A DNA stretch of 64,000 nucleotides from Gordonia sediminis (GCA_004193205.1 RZUM01000005.1:1-64000), one strand, 5' to 3'. Positions 53,498 to 62,612 are shown, counted from the stretch's first letter. Program-made: numbers and translations. Notes: generated by a model from the letters alone, not told the origin.

Positions 53498-53544
53498 CAC
53501 AAACGTTTGTGGCAATCGTTTGTGTAACTTCCCTCAAACGTTTG
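53498..53544. promoter_or_regulatory. Three LacI-type operators in the divergent region
   Basis: CACAAACGTTTGTG (53498-53511) is a perfect 14-base palindrome. CAAACGTTTG (53535-53544) is a second perfect core. Between them, AATCGTTTGTG (53514-53524) is a half-degenerate third. AAACGTTT is the known core type for LacI/GalR regulators. Confidence 0.75.
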
Positions 53545-53606
53545 TGTAAACCGACTCGTAACACGGGATTCTTGTACGCTGAGGGCGTTGCAGGGAGGAG
53601 AGCCCA

Positions 53607-54626
53607 GTGAAGGCGCCGCAAAAGGGCCCGTTGACGCTACGGATGATCGCGACGGAGCTCGGGGTGAGTCCGTCGACGGTGTCGCGTGTGTTGAACGCCG
53701 ACGGCGACAACGCGCTGCGATGGGGCTCCCCCGAGACCGTCGCACGAATCCGTGCCTTCGCCCAGGAGCACGGCTATTCCCCGAACCCCCAGGCGTCGAG
53801 CCTGCGAACCCGACGGTCCGGCCTGATCGGCGTCCTGGTGCCGCGCCTGCAGGACTACGTGTTGGCGACGATCTACGAAGGCATCGAGGAGGCCGCGAGC
53901 GAGTCGGGGCTGTCCACGTTCGTGACCAACTCGCTCGACACCACCGAGAACCAGCGTTCACGCACCCGCATGATGATCGACCGGCGGGTCGACGGGATGA
54001 TCTTCGGCGACGCACACCTCGACCACCGATTCCTCGACGAGGTGCACGACCAGGGGGTGAAGTTCACCCTCGCCTCTCGTCGGGCCGGCGACTACCCGTC
54101 CGCGACCGTTGATGACGTCAAGGGCGGTCGCCTGGTGGGACAGCACCTGGCCGATTGCGGCCGTCGTGACATCGCCGTCCTCGCCGGCCTCGAGTTCACG
54201 TCCACCGCGCAGGACCGCACACGAGGTCTCATCGAAGCCCTGGCGGACAACGGAATTCGCGTGCCCCCGGAACGGGTGGTCTTCTCCGGCTTCGACCCGG
54301 CCGGTGGCCGCGCGGCGATCGAACAGATCCTGGCGACCGGCCCGGTGCCCGACGCACTCTTCGCCACCAACGACTTCGCCGCCCTCGGCGCCTTCGGCGT
54401 GCTGCGCGATCGCGGAATTCGCGTCCCCGACGACGTCGCGCTCGTGGGGTACAACGACACCCCGCTCGCCGAGGGCGGCGCGGTGCCGTTGACCACCATC
54501 CGCTCCCCCATGCACCAGATGGGTCGCGAGGCCGTCCGCCTCCTCCTCGAGGTGCTCGCCGGGAAGACACCGGAGTCGGTCCTGCTCGAACCGGAGCTCA
54601 TCGTCCGGCGCAGCAGCGCCTCCTGA
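53607..54626 (+). CDS. LacI-family transcriptional regulator
   Basis: A 339-residue repressor. The HTH near residues 9-30 (MIATELGVSPSTVSRVL) and hinge (SSLRTRRSGLIGVLVP) are canonical, and a type 1 periplasmic-binding-like effector domain follows with VGYNDTPLAEGG. GGGAGGAG precedes the GTG at 53607. Three CAAACGTTTG-type sites lie between it and the asparaginase gene. It probably represses itself and the six-gene leftward unit. Confidence 0.87.
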   Translation: MKAPQKGPLTLRMIATELGVSPSTVSRVLNADGDNALRWGSPETVARIRAFAQEHGYSPNPQASSLRTRRSGLIGVLVPRLQDYVLATIYEGIEEAASESGLSTFVTNSLDTTENQRSRTRMMIDRRVDGMIFGDAHLDHRFLDEVHDQGVKFTLASRRAGDYPSATVDDVKGGRLVGQHLADCGRRDIAVLAGLEFTSTAQDRTRGLIEALADNGIRVPPERVVFSGFDPAGGRAAIEQILATGPVPDALFATNDFAALGAFGVLRDRGIRVPDDVALVGYNDTPLAEGGAVPLTTIRSPMHQMGREAVRLLLEVLAGKTPESVLLEPELIVRRSSAS

Positions 54627-54689
54627 CCACGGTCCGCCTCCCGGTGGCGTGCCCGTGCTCTGCCGTCACCCACCCGCAGACCTCGACCC

Positions 54690-55199
54690 TCACAGCACCT
54701 GGTTGCCGTACATCTCCCCCAGCGGGTCGGCGATCAGCTCGAGGCGCGCACCGTCGGGGTCCCGGAAGTACAGCGACACCTCGCTGTGCTCGACGAGCTC
54801 GACGCCGGCCTCGATGAGCCTGTCACGCAATCTCTCCCACTTCTCTGGGGCGACGCTGATGGCGATGTGGTGGAGTCCGCCGAGGACCTCCTGATACGGA
54901 CCGACATCCAGACCGGGGAAGTCGAAGAACGCCAACAGGTTGTTGTTGCCGATGTCGAAGAAGAAGTGCGTCGATCCCGGATAGTCGCGATTCTCGATCA
55001 TCTCGGTCAGGGGGAACTCGAGCAGCCCCTGATAGAAACGGACCGTCTGCTCGACGTCGCTGCTCACCAGCGCGGTGTGATGCAGCCCGCGAGCCGACGA
55101 CGCGGGCCGCTCGCCGGGCGCGGGGAGGTACTGATCGCGCAGCCGGTCGCGTTGCTCGGCGAACCGCCGCGACCGTTCGACCTCTGACGCCTCGCTCAT
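54690..55199 (-). CDS. VOC/glyoxalase-fold protein
   Basis: A 169-residue vicinal-oxygen-chelate protein. A charged N-terminal helix of about 40 residues precedes one beta-alpha-beta-beta-beta pair: LHHTALVSSDVEQTVRFYQG and GGLHHIAISV. His in LHHTA, His in LHHIA and Glu in ARLELIAD are the likely metal ligands, so an extradiol-dioxygenase or glyoxalase-like activity is possible. AAGGAAC precedes the ATG. It is divergent from an ArsR regulator with 97 bases between. Confidence 0.78.
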   Translation of the reverse strand: MSEASEVERSRRFAEQRDRLRDQYLPAPGERPASSARGLHHTALVSSDVEQTVRFYQGLLEFPLTEMIENRDYPGSTHFFFDIGNNNLLAFFDFPGLDVGPYQEVLGGLHHIAISVAPEKWERLRDRLIEAGVELVEHSEVSLYFRDPDGARLELIADPLGEMYGNQVL

Positions 55200-55260
55200 G
55201 GGTTGTTCCTTCCGTGTGAGGTGGACACCACCCATGATCACCACGGAGCGGACCCCCGGA

Positions 55261-55290
55261 TTGACATGTCGGATATTTCCGTCATATTCT
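55261..55290 (+). promoter_or_regulatory. Predicted leaderless promoter of the ArsR gene
   Basis: TTGACA (55261-55266) and TATTCT (55285-55290) are spaced by 18 bases. The GTG start at 55297 is 7 bases after the -10, so the transcript would begin at the start codon. A 20-base palindrome fills the spacer. Confidence 0.6.
55266..55285. promoter_or_regulatory. ArsR operator-like palindrome
   Basis: ATGTCGGATATTTCCGTCAT, a near-perfect 20-base palindrome between -35 and -10, so the ArsR protein could repress its own promoter and the divergent VOC gene. Confidence 0.5.
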
Positions 55291-55296
55291 TCGCCG

Positions 55297-55611
55297 GTGA
55301 CATCCGACGACCAGGTCTTCCTGGCCCTCGCCAACCCGGTCCGCCGACGACTCCTTGAAATCTTGGCCGAACAGCCGACCCCATCCGGTGATCTCACCTC
55401 ACGGTTCACGCTGAGCCGATCATCGGTGACCGAGCATCTCAAGGTACTCAAAGACGCCGGTCTGGTGATCGACGAGCCGCGCGGCCGGCAGCGCATCTAT
55501 CACCTAAGGGCGGCACCCCTCGCCGACCTCAGTGCGTGGCTGCACCCGTTTGAACGATTCTGGCGTGACCGCATGTCCGACATCGCCCTTCTAGCAGAGG
55601 ATCTCGAATGA
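55297..55611 (+). CDS. ArsR-family regulator
   Basis: A 104-residue winged HTH protein (FLALANPVRRRLLEILAEQ; SRSSVTEHLKVLKDAGLV; DEPRGRQRIYHL). It has no cysteines, so it is not a metal sensor of the CxC type. The GTG at 55297 is 7 bases after the -10. ATGA overlap with the SRPBCC gene makes the pair an operon, a common pairing in which the ArsR protein controls an AHSA1-domain gene. Confidence 0.83.
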   Translation: MTSDDQVFLALANPVRRRLLEILAEQPTPSGDLTSRFTLSRSSVTEHLKVLKDAGLVIDEPRGRQRIYHLRAAPLADLSAWLHPFERFWRDRMSDIALLAEDLE

Positions 55612-56033
55612 CCACCGACAGCACACCCACCCGCCGCCTCGCGTCCATCGAGGTCGACCAGTTCGTAGCGGCGGCCCCGGAGACGGTCTGGCGCACCCTC
55701 ACCGAACCCGACCTGCTCGCCCGCTGGTGGGTCCCCGGAGACGTCGCCCCGATCGTCGGTCACGAGTTCACCCTCGACATGCCCGGCTTCGGCCCGCAGC
55801 CCTGCCGGGTTCTCGAGGCACGGCCGCCGAGCCGGTTCGTCTACACCTTCACCGCGAACTGGACACTGACGTGGACGCTCACCCCCGAGGGCACCGGCAC
55901 CCGGCTCGTCCTCGAACACTCGGGTTTCGACCTCGACGACACCCGCATGGCGTCAGCGTTCACGCGTATGGCCGAGGGATGGCGGGGCACCGTCCTGCCG
56001 CGCCTGGCCGACCTCGCGACGACGATCCACTGA
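55608..56033 (+). CDS. SRPBCC/AHSA1-domain protein
   Basis: A 141-residue START-like lipid-cavity protein (VAAAPETVWRTLTEPDLLARWWVPGD; WTLTPEGTGTRLVLEHSGF; GWRGTVLPRLADL). The family binds hydrophobic ligands, and many are paired with ArsR regulators. It starts within the ArsR stop (ATGA). Function not known. Confidence 0.8.
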   Translation: MTTDSTPTRRLASIEVDQFVAAAPETVWRTLTEPDLLARWWVPGDVAPIVGHEFTLDMPGFGPQPCRVLEARPPSRFVYTFTANWTLTWTLTPEGTGTRLVLEHSGFDLDDTRMASAFTRMAEGWRGTVLPRLADLATTIH

Positions 56034-56054
56034 CCGTCGGTCACGCGCGGACCG

Positions 56055-56541
56055 TCAGAGCTGCGCCCGGTTACCGACCATGACACATCGTCGATTCGAC
56101 TCCAGCGCATCCCAATCCGGTGTGGTGGCGGCCGCCAGATCGACTTCGACGGACAGTGCGGCACCGGTCGTGGCATCCCAGCCGGCGGCGAACAAGTCAC
56201 TGGCGATCAGGAAGCCGCAACCGAGGGCGATCTCGAGCCCGCCGGTGAACGCCGCATCGTTGACGGCCCCGACGAGCTCGCCGACGAGACGAATGCAGTG
56301 CGCCTCGTGCACACCATCCAGATGGCTCGGTCCGTCTGCAGCCAAGGCCTTGAGATCGAGTCCCGCGCAGAATGCCGGGTCGGCACCGGCGAGCACGATG
56401 ACGCGGACGGCTACGGTCGAGCTCGCGTAGTGCCGAACTCAGTCCGCGAGCGAGTCCAGGCTCAACGCGTTGCGGGCATCGGGGCGGTCGAGGGTTACCA
56501 GGGCGACCGCCCCGCGCACGTCCACACGAAGCGATTCGGTC
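56055..56541 (-). pseudogene. Enoyl-CoA hydratase/isomerase, frameshifted and internally deleted
   Basis: From an ATG at 56541 the frame reads TESLRVDVRGAVALVTLDRP and DARNALSLDSL and stops at a TGA near 56439. Homology continues in another frame (SSALRELDRS), then in a third (VRVIVLAGADPAFCAGLDL). GAVNDAAFTGGLEIALGC, the oxyanion region, follows, but then the sequence jumps to the C-terminus (DWDALESNRR), leaving about 80 residues out. At least two frameshifts and one deletion make it non-functional. Confidence 0.78.
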
Positions 56542-56640
56542 ATCGCACATCACCTCCGAGCGCGGCTCCGGGAAATGATGGAAGGCTTCAACGGGTTCCC
56601 GGCCGGGATTCGACGATTCAGGCTCGGGGTGCGGCCATCG

Positions 56641-57726
56641 CTAGAGCGCACGAAAGTACGGACGGTACTTTCGATTGGCGTCGACGATCTCCTTGGCCAT
56701 CGACAACGCCACGCTGACCACGTCGGTACCCGCCGTCGTGGAGCGGTTCAGGACTTCGCGGACGGTGTCGGCGATGGCATCGACCCGGTCCTCGAGGCCG
56801 TCCGCATCGTCGCGGAGTTCCGCTTCCACCGCGATGAGCCCCCCGGCGTTGGCGACGAAGTCGGGGACGTGGACGATGCCGCGCTCGCGGAGATCCCGGG
56901 CGAGCCCCGCATTACTCAGCACGTTGTTCGCCGCGCCGACGAGCGCCGTGGTCCGCAGCCGGGGCAGCGTCTGGTCGTCGATGACCCCGCCGCCCGCACA
57001 CGGCGCCAGCACATCGACCTCGGCCGACAGGACATCGGCCAGGTCGACTCCGGTGATCCCGAACTCGTCGACGGCACGCTGCACGCAGGCCGGATCGATG
57101 TCGGCTCCGAGCACCTCGGCACCCTCACCGGTCAGCATCGCGGCGACATGCCGCCCGACGTTGCCCAGGCCCTGGATCGCCACGCGGCTACCGGCGACGG
57201 TCCTTCCGTCGCAGGCCTCGAGGGCGACCTCGATACTGCGCACCACACCGCGGGCGGTGTAGTAGGACGGATCACCGCGCTGAGCCGCCACCACCGGGAC
57301 ATGACGTCCGATCAGTTCCAGGTCGCGCACCGAGGTTCCCATGTCGAGGGCGGGAATGTAGCGACCATTCAGCGCCGCAATGTATTTGGCGTGTGCGATG
57401 AGGACCTCGTCACGATTGGCCACCCGCGGATCGGCGTTGATGACGCTCTTGCCGCCGCCGAGCGGCACTCCGGCGAGCGCCGCCTTGTAGGTCATGGCCT
57501 GTGCGAGGTTCAGCGCATCCGCGAGTGCCGCGGCGCGCGACGGATACTGCCGCATCCGCACGCCACCCAGCGAGGGTCCGAGCGTCGTATCATGCACGGC
57601 GATAACCGATTCGAGTCCGACTTCGGGGTCGCGACATAACACGACCTGTTCGAAGTCGCGGTCGTGGAGTTCGGTCTGCAGATCAACGGTGGCGGTGGTG
57701 GCGGTGGTGACAGTGGTTGTCGTCAT
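56641..57726 (-). CDS. Leu/Phe/Val dehydrogenase (Glu/Leu/Phe/Val dehydrogenase family)
   Basis: A 361-residue NAD-dependent amino acid dehydrogenase that deaminates branched-chain or aromatic amino acids to 2-oxo acids. The catalytic Lys lies in PLGGGKSVI, and a catalytic Asp in RYIPALDMGTS. GLGNVGRHVA is the nucleotide-binding loop. The N-terminal 12 residues are threonine-rich. The ATG at 57726 has no clear ribosome-binding site. It is divergent from an Lrp-type regulator. Confidence 0.85.
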   Translation of the reverse strand: MTTTTVTTATTATVDLQTELHDRDFEQVVLCRDPEVGLESVIAVHDTTLGPSLGGVRMRQYPSRAAALADALNLAQAMTYKAALAGVPLGGGKSVINADPRVANRDEVLIAHAKYIAALNGRYIPALDMGTSVRDLELIGRHVPVVAAQRGDPSYYTARGVVRSIEVALEACDGRTVAGSRVAIQGLGNVGRHVAAMLTGEGAEVLGADIDPACVQRAVDEFGITGVDLADVLSAEVDVLAPCAGGGVIDDQTLPRLRTTALVGAANNVLSNAGLARDLRERGIVHVPDFVANAGGLIAVEAELRDDADGLEDRVDAIADTVREVLNRSTTAGTDVVSVALSMAKEIVDANRKYRPYFRAL

Positions 57727-57800
57727 GGCGCAGGACGGTATTGCCGGCCCGAAGAGCTGCACAAGGACTTGGCGTGAACTCCCTCCGACTACGCAAAACC

Positions 57801-57830
57801 TTGTCGTGAGCTCGCCGATTTCGATAGATT
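57801..57830 (+). promoter_or_regulatory. Predicted leaderless promoter of the Lrp gene
   Basis: TTGTCG (57801-57806) and TAGATT (57825-57830) are spaced by 18 bases, and the ATG at 57838 lies 7 bases after the -10, so the transcript would begin at or next to the start codon. Confidence 0.5.
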
Positions 57831-57837
57831 ATTGCGC

Positions 57838-58272
57838 ATGGTCGAGCTCGATGACGTCGATCTGGCCTTGCTCGCGCTGCTGTCCGAGGACGGTCGCGCG
57901 ACCTTCTCGGATCTGGCCTCCCGCGTCAACCTGTCGGTGGCCGCCACCAAACGACGAGTCGACCGCATGCGCGCCCAGAAGGTGATCACCGGGTTCACCG
58001 CGACGATCGACCAGACCGCGCTCGGCTGGGCGGTCGAGGCGTTCACCGAGGTTCGCTATGTGGGCACCTCGCAGCCGGAGGAGATGATGCAGGCGATGAC
58101 CGAGATCCCCGAGGTCGAGGCCGTCTACACCATCGCCGGTGATCCCGACATGCTGGTCAAGGTGCGGGCGCGCGACCACAGCCATCTGCAACAGGTCATC
58201 AATCACCTCCGGCGTGGCGGCAAGGCGACGGGGACCAAGACCATGATCGTGCTGGGTTCCTGGCACCGATGA
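57838..58272 (+). CDS. Lrp/AsnC-family regulator
   Basis: A 144-residue regulator. The N-terminal HTH (ATFSDLASRVNLSVAATKRRVDRM) and C-terminal RAM ligand domain (VEAVYTIAGDPDMLVKVRA) are complete. It presumably senses the amino acid used by the divergent dehydrogenase. ACGCAAA motifs at 57791, 58296 and, inverted, 58337 surround it and may be its sites. Confidence 0.85.
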   Translation: MVELDDVDLALLALLSEDGRATFSDLASRVNLSVAATKRRVDRMRAQKVITGFTATIDQTALGWAVEAFTEVRYVGTSQPEEMMQAMTEIPEVEAVYTIAGDPDMLVKVRARDHSHLQQVINHLRRGGKATGTKTMIVLGSWHR

Positions 58273-58294
58273 CACCCCACGGTGACCACCTCCG

Positions 58295-58344
58295 GACGCA
58301 AAGAACCTGGCGCTGACGGCCGAAAGAGCGAGATACTTTGCGTC
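58295..58344. repeat. Inverted repeat GACGCAAAG-N32-CTTTGCGTC
   Basis: Perfect 9-base arms, centres 41 bases apart, about four helical turns, upstream of the permease. The arm contains ACGCAAA, which also occurs before the Lrp gene. It could be an Lrp binding pair. The rest of the 268-base gap shows no gene. Confidence 0.4.
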
Positions 58345-58540
58345 TTCGCCCGATGCTCCCACTTTTTGCTCGCGTGTCCCAGATCACACTGGTTGCATGG
58401 CGGGCACTGCCGACACTCGACTGTCGGGCCCGGCACAGCCCGCGGATACCGATCCCGCACGCCCGCACAGACCGCCACAAGCGTGAGCATCGGCAGCCAG
58501 ATACGCACTACGCGTGTCGAACTCGCACGAAGGAGACAGA

Positions 58541-60106
58541 ATGCCCGGTACTGGCATATGGCGGACGAAGTCGGTCGAGCAATCGATCGCCGAAACCGAC
58601 GAGCCGCGCAGTCGATTACGCAAAGACCTGACGACGCGGGACCTGACGACCTTCGGTGTCGCAGTCGTCATCGGCGCCGGCATCTTCACCCTCACCGCAC
58701 GCACCGCCGGTGACCTGGCCGGACCGTCCGTGTCGCTGGCCTTCGTCCTCGCCGCCATCGCGTGCGGGCTGGCGGCGCTGTGCTACGCGGAGTTCGCCTC
58801 GACGGTCCCGGTCGCCGGCAGCGCGTACACCTTCTCCTACGCGACGTTCGGCGAGTTCATCGCATGGATCATCGGGTGGGACCTCGTCCTCGAATTCGCC
58901 TTGGCGAGTTCGGTGGTGGCGAAGGGCTGGGCGCTCTACCTGGCCAACTTCCTGGGCACCGCAACAACGATCGAGATCGGCGGTGTCAGCGTCGACTGGG
59001 GTGCGGTCCTGATCATCGGCGCCATCACCCTGACGCTTGCCTTCGGCGTGAAACTGTCGTCGCGGGTCTCGGCGATCATCACCGCCGTCAAGGTGGCGGT
59101 GGTGTTGTTGGTCATCATCGTCGGCGCCTTCTTCATCAACACCGACAACTACCGGCCCATGGTCCCGCCGGCCGAGGCCAACACCGGCGGCGGAGCGGGC
59201 CTGCACCAGACGCTGTTCTCGGTCCTGAGCGGTTCGGACGGCAGCAACTACGGCTGGTACGGCCTGCTGGCCGCAGCGAGCCTGCTCTTCTTCGCATTCA
59301 TCGGATTCGACGTCGTGGCCACCACCGCCGAAGAGACCAAGAATCCGCAGAAGTCCATTCCGCGTGGCATTCTGGGGTCGCTGGCCATCGTCACCGTCCT
59401 CTACGTCGCCGTCACCGTGGTCCTGACCGGCATGGTCAGCTATCAGCAGTTGCGCACCGGCAGCCCGTTGGTCGGCGACGGCAGCGCCACCCTGGCCACC
59501 GCATTCGAATACCACGGCGTCACCTGGGCGCAGACGGCCATCAACGTCGGCGCGCTGGCCGGCCTCACCACCGTCGTCATGGTCATGATGCTGGGGCAGA
59601 CACGAGTCCTGTTCGCCATGTCCCGCGACGGACTCGTCCCTCGCTCATGGGGAGCAACGAACAAGTCCGGCAACCCGATTCGCATCACCATGATCGTCGG
59701 CGTGGTCGTCGCCGTCATCGCCGCCCTGTTCCCGATCGAGACGCTGGAGCAAATGGTCAACATCGGCACGCTGTTCGCGTTCGTGCTCGTGTGCGCCGGT
59801 GTCATCGTGCTGCGTCGCACCCGACCCGACCTCAAGCGCGGTTTCCGGGTGCCCGGCAGCCCGATCGTCCCCGGGCTCGCGATCCTCGCCTGCGGGTGGC
59901 TGATGATCAACCTGTCGGTGGAAACCTGGCTTCGGTTCGCGGTGTGGATGGTGCTCGGCATCATCGTCTACCTGGTCTACGGTCGGCGGCATTCGGTCCT
60001 GGGTCGACGGTTGCGCATGCCCGCTGCCGCACCTGCGAGCGACCCGGAGCTCGCGACAGTCAGTGCCGGCCCGACACAGCCGGACCGGGCAACGGTCGAC
60101 GACTGA
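58541..60106 (+). CDS. APC-family amino acid permease (cationic/YfnA type)
   Basis: A 521-residue permease with 12-14 segments. The first helix has VVIGAGIFTLT, the amino-acid binding break of the APC fold; FAFIGFDVVATTAEE is the conserved helix-6 region. AAGGAGACAGA precedes the ATG at 58541; a TTG-type start nine codons earlier is less supported. With the Lrp regulator and the dehydrogenase it likely supplies the amino acid to be deaminated. Confidence 0.86.
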   Translation: MPGTGIWRTKSVEQSIAETDEPRSRLRKDLTTRDLTTFGVAVVIGAGIFTLTARTAGDLAGPSVSLAFVLAAIACGLAALCYAEFASTVPVAGSAYTFSYATFGEFIAWIIGWDLVLEFALASSVVAKGWALYLANFLGTATTIEIGGVSVDWGAVLIIGAITLTLAFGVKLSSRVSAIITAVKVAVVLLVIIVGAFFINTDNYRPMVPPAEANTGGGAGLHQTLFSVLSGSDGSNYGWYGLLAAASLLFFAFIGFDVVATTAEETKNPQKSIPRGILGSLAIVTVLYVAVTVVLTGMVSYQQLRTGSPLVGDGSATLATAFEYHGVTWAQTAINVGALAGLTTVVMVMMLGQTRVLFAMSRDGLVPRSWGATNKSGNPIRITMIVGVVVAVIAALFPIETLEQMVNIGTLFAFVLVCAGVIVLRRTRPDLKRGFRVPGSPIVPGLAILACGWLMINLSVETWLRFAVWMVLGIIVYLVYGRRHSVLGRRLRMPAAAPASDPELATVSAGPTQPDRATVDD

Positions 60107-60130
60107 CCGGGTTGGTTCGGTCCATCCGCA

Positions 60131-60161
60131 GACCCCGCTCGCCACTCCGGCGAGCGGGGTC
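60131..60161. terminator. Bidirectional terminator hairpin
   Basis: GACCCCGCTCGCC and GGCGAGCGGGGTC form a perfect 13-base stem with a 5-base loop between two convergent genes (permease ending 60106, MFS ending 60203). It probably stops both transcripts. Confidence 0.85.
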
Positions 60162-60202
60162 TCGGTTCGATGGGCGAGGCCCGGCACGTTCCGATGCCTG
60201 TC

Positions 60203-61390
60203 TCAGGCCCGCACCGCACCCCGCGGCGACCGTGACGACAACCAGGCGAGCGGGATCGCGCCCAGCAACACGGCCGCCAGTCCGATCATCGCGACGTCGG
60301 AATGAGCGGCCGCCACCAGGGCGCCGGCCGCCAACCCCGTCTGTTGGGCCGCACCGAGCAGCGCGGCACGCCCGACCGGACGGAAATCGGCGGTCGCCAG
60401 TGTTCCGTGATTGACCAACGGAAACACGATGCCGATACCGATGCCGACCGCGATGGTGGCGGCGATGAGCAACTCCGGTCCGGTCCCGACGATCGCCACG
60501 CCAGCGCATCCCACGGCGACGGCGGCGATGCCGGCGGACAGCATCCGGCCGGTGCCGATTCTCGAGGTCATCCGTGCGACGACGATGGTTCCGACGCCGG
60601 CGGCGGCGTTGGACGGTAGGAAACCCCAGCCCGTCGTCGTCGCGGTCCACCCGTGGTCTTGTTGGAGGGCGAAGCTCACGGTGATCACGGACGTCGCGAG
60701 CGCAGCGTTGGCCCCGATCACCGCCGCGAAGCTCCACAGGGTCTCGACCCGGGTCGCGCTGCCCACCGTCGAAACCGCGGACGGGGATTCGACCAGACTC
60801 CCCCGTGGCGTCGGCCGCCTGACGTCACGCCACCCGACGGCAACCCAGCCGAACGTGCAGACCAGCGCCGCGGTGGCAATGGTCCAGAAGCACCAGCGCC
60901 ACGATACCGCCGCCATCGGCGCCAGTATGACTAGCGCGGCAACTGCACCGGAGCCGGAGATCAGCGAGAACAGCGCGAACGCGCGCACCCGACGGGGATC
61001 GCGGCGGGTGGTCACGTGCAGCGCGGCGAGCACGCAGGTGGCGACGACCGCCGCCACAAAACCCTGGGCCGCGCGGGCCGCCACGAGCTGTGCGACCGAG
61101 TTCGCGAGGGCACCGGCCGCGGCGCACAGCGCAAAGACCGGCGTCGCCAGGACGAGCGCGCGCCGGGGATCGACGCTCCGGAGCAGCACCCCGGTCAATG
61201 GCAGTCCGCAGACGAACGCCGCAGCGAATGGGGTGACCAGCACCTGGCGGGCCGCATCACCCAGGCCGAAATCCTCGGCGACCGCGGGGCCGAGCAGCAC
61301 GATGGTGGTCTCGTCGACCACGATCACGAACTGCACGCAGGCCAGGACGAACACCGCAGCGGTGACCACCCAGCTGCCGCGTGTCGTCAT
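60203..61390 (-). CDS. MFS efflux transporter (DHA-type)
   Basis: A 395-residue major facilitator of about 12 segments. The N-terminal FVIVVDETTIVLLGPAVAEDFG is the typical DHA2-like first helix, and RAAQGFVAAVVATCVL the next motif region. AGGAGGTG precedes the ATG at 61390. It is alone, divergent from the mycolyltransferase, and may export a drug or lipid precursor. Confidence 0.8.
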   Translation of the reverse strand: MTTRGSWVVTAAVFVLACVQFVIVVDETTIVLLGPAVAEDFGLGDAARQVLVTPFAAAFVCGLPLTGVLLRSVDPRRALVLATPVFALCAAAGALANSVAQLVAARAAQGFVAAVVATCVLAALHVTTRRDPRRVRAFALFSLISGSGAVAALVILAPMAAVSWRWCFWTIATAALVCTFGWVAVGWRDVRRPTPRGSLVESPSAVSTVGSATRVETLWSFAAVIGANAALATSVITVSFALQQDHGWTATTTGWGFLPSNAAAGVGTIVVARMTSRIGTGRMLSAGIAAVAVGCAGVAIVGTGPELLIAATIAVGIGIGIVFPLVNHGTLATADFRPVGRAALLGAAQQTGLAAGALVAAAHSDVAMIGLAAVLLGAIPLAWLSSRSPRGAVRA

Positions 61391-61500
61391 GTCACCTCCT
61401 GGACAGTCGACCCAGTGCTCGCCGGGTGTGGGCACCTTGTGCTTACCATGGCAGCACCGACCGATCCCGCCCCGAACTCCATAGACGTCGGAAGGACTCG

Positions 61501-62580
61501 ATGCACCGCACCCTTGGCGCCGTCGTGGCGTTGCTGATCTCGCTCGTGCTTGCTGCGGGCATGATGCTCCGATCGGCCGCCGATGCGCAGGCCGACACTC
61601 TCGCGGGCATCGCGTATGCGCACGCGAGCGCGGGTGCGCCGTACCGGGAGACCCACCTGTCGTCGCGTAATTTCATTGCGTCCGTGTGGTCTCCGTCGAT
61701 GCGCACCCAGGTGCCGGTGCTGGTCCAATCTCCCGCGAACCGCAATCCGGGTGCACCGGTGATGTACATGTTGAACGGTTCGACGGGTGGCGACGAGGGC
61801 GACGACTGGACTCATGCCACGGATGCCAACGCCTTCTTCGCGCACATGAACGTGTGGACGGCGACCCCTATCGGCGGTGCCGCGAGCTACTACGCCGATT
61901 GGCGTCATGTGGACCCGTCGGCGAACTTCCGGTTCGGCGTCGTGACGCCGCGGCCGCTGCGTTGGGAGACCTTCCTGACCTCGGAACTGCCCGCCGCATT
62001 CGAGAACGCGCACGGTGGCCGGTCGGGCGCCGGCCGATCACGCGGAATCGCCGGTATCTCGATGTCCGGCACGGCAGTGATCCGAATTGCCGAGAATCAC
62101 CCCGGTTTCTACCGAGCCGTCGGTTCGTACTCGGGGTGTGCCGACACCGCGTCCATTTCGGGGCAATTGACCCTGCGCACCGTCGCTTTCGTCCCGAGTG
62201 GCGCCGACGCGAGCAACATGTACGGTCCGCCCGGCGATCCCGAGTGGGCGGCGCAAGACCCCGTCATCAATGCCGGCAAACTCGCCCGCCGTACTCCCGC
62301 TCTGTGGATCAGTGCCGCGACAGGGCTGCCCGGTGCGCACGACAATCTTGCCGATCCGAGGATCGCGGGGAACGGGTCCTCGCTCGCTCGGCAGGTGGTC
62401 GTCGGCGGGGTCGCCGAGGCGGTCGCTCGGTCGTGCACCGTCACGCTGGCGCACCGCTTGGCCGCGTTGCGGATTCCGGCAACCGTGAGACTCCTGCCGA
62501 CCGGCAATCACTCGTGGGGCTATTGGCAGGACGAGATGCATCGATCGTGGCCGACGTTCGCACGGGCCCTCGGAGTGTGA
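61501..62580 (+). CDS. Secreted mycolyltransferase (antigen 85-type esterase)
   Basis: A 359-residue exported alpha/beta hydrolase that transfers mycolic acid to trehalose and arabinogalactan. A Sec signal peptide (LGAVVALLISLVLAAGMM, cleavage near ADAQA) leads. The nucleophile Ser188 lies in GISMSG, and the His in GNHSWGYWQDEM. RWETFLTSELPA is a hallmark of the Ag85/Fbp family. GGAAGG precedes the ATG. It indicates a mycolate-containing actinomycete. No PS1-type repeat or transmembrane anchor follows. Confidence 0.88.
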   Translation: MHRTLGAVVALLISLVLAAGMMLRSAADAQADTLAGIAYAHASAGAPYRETHLSSRNFIASVWSPSMRTQVPVLVQSPANRNPGAPVMYMLNGSTGGDEGDDWTHATDANAFFAHMNVWTATPIGGAASYYADWRHVDPSANFRFGVVTPRPLRWETFLTSELPAAFENAHGGRSGAGRSRGIAGISMSGTAVIRIAENHPGFYRAVGSYSGCADTASISGQLTLRTVAFVPSGADASNMYGPPGDPEWAAQDPVINAGKLARRTPALWISAATGLPGAHDNLADPRIAGNGSSLARQVVVGGVAEAVARSCTVTLAHRLAALRIPATVRLLPTGNHSWGYWQDEMHRSWPTFARALGV

Positions 62581-62612
62581 CCGCGCATCCTATGCGGCCC
62601 GTCTTCAACGCA

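Noticed and set aside
58762-60414. 550-codon plus-strand frame overlapping the amino acid permease
   Set aside because: Arg/His-rich low-complexity product from the +1/-1 frame of the permease, and it crosses the terminator at 60131.
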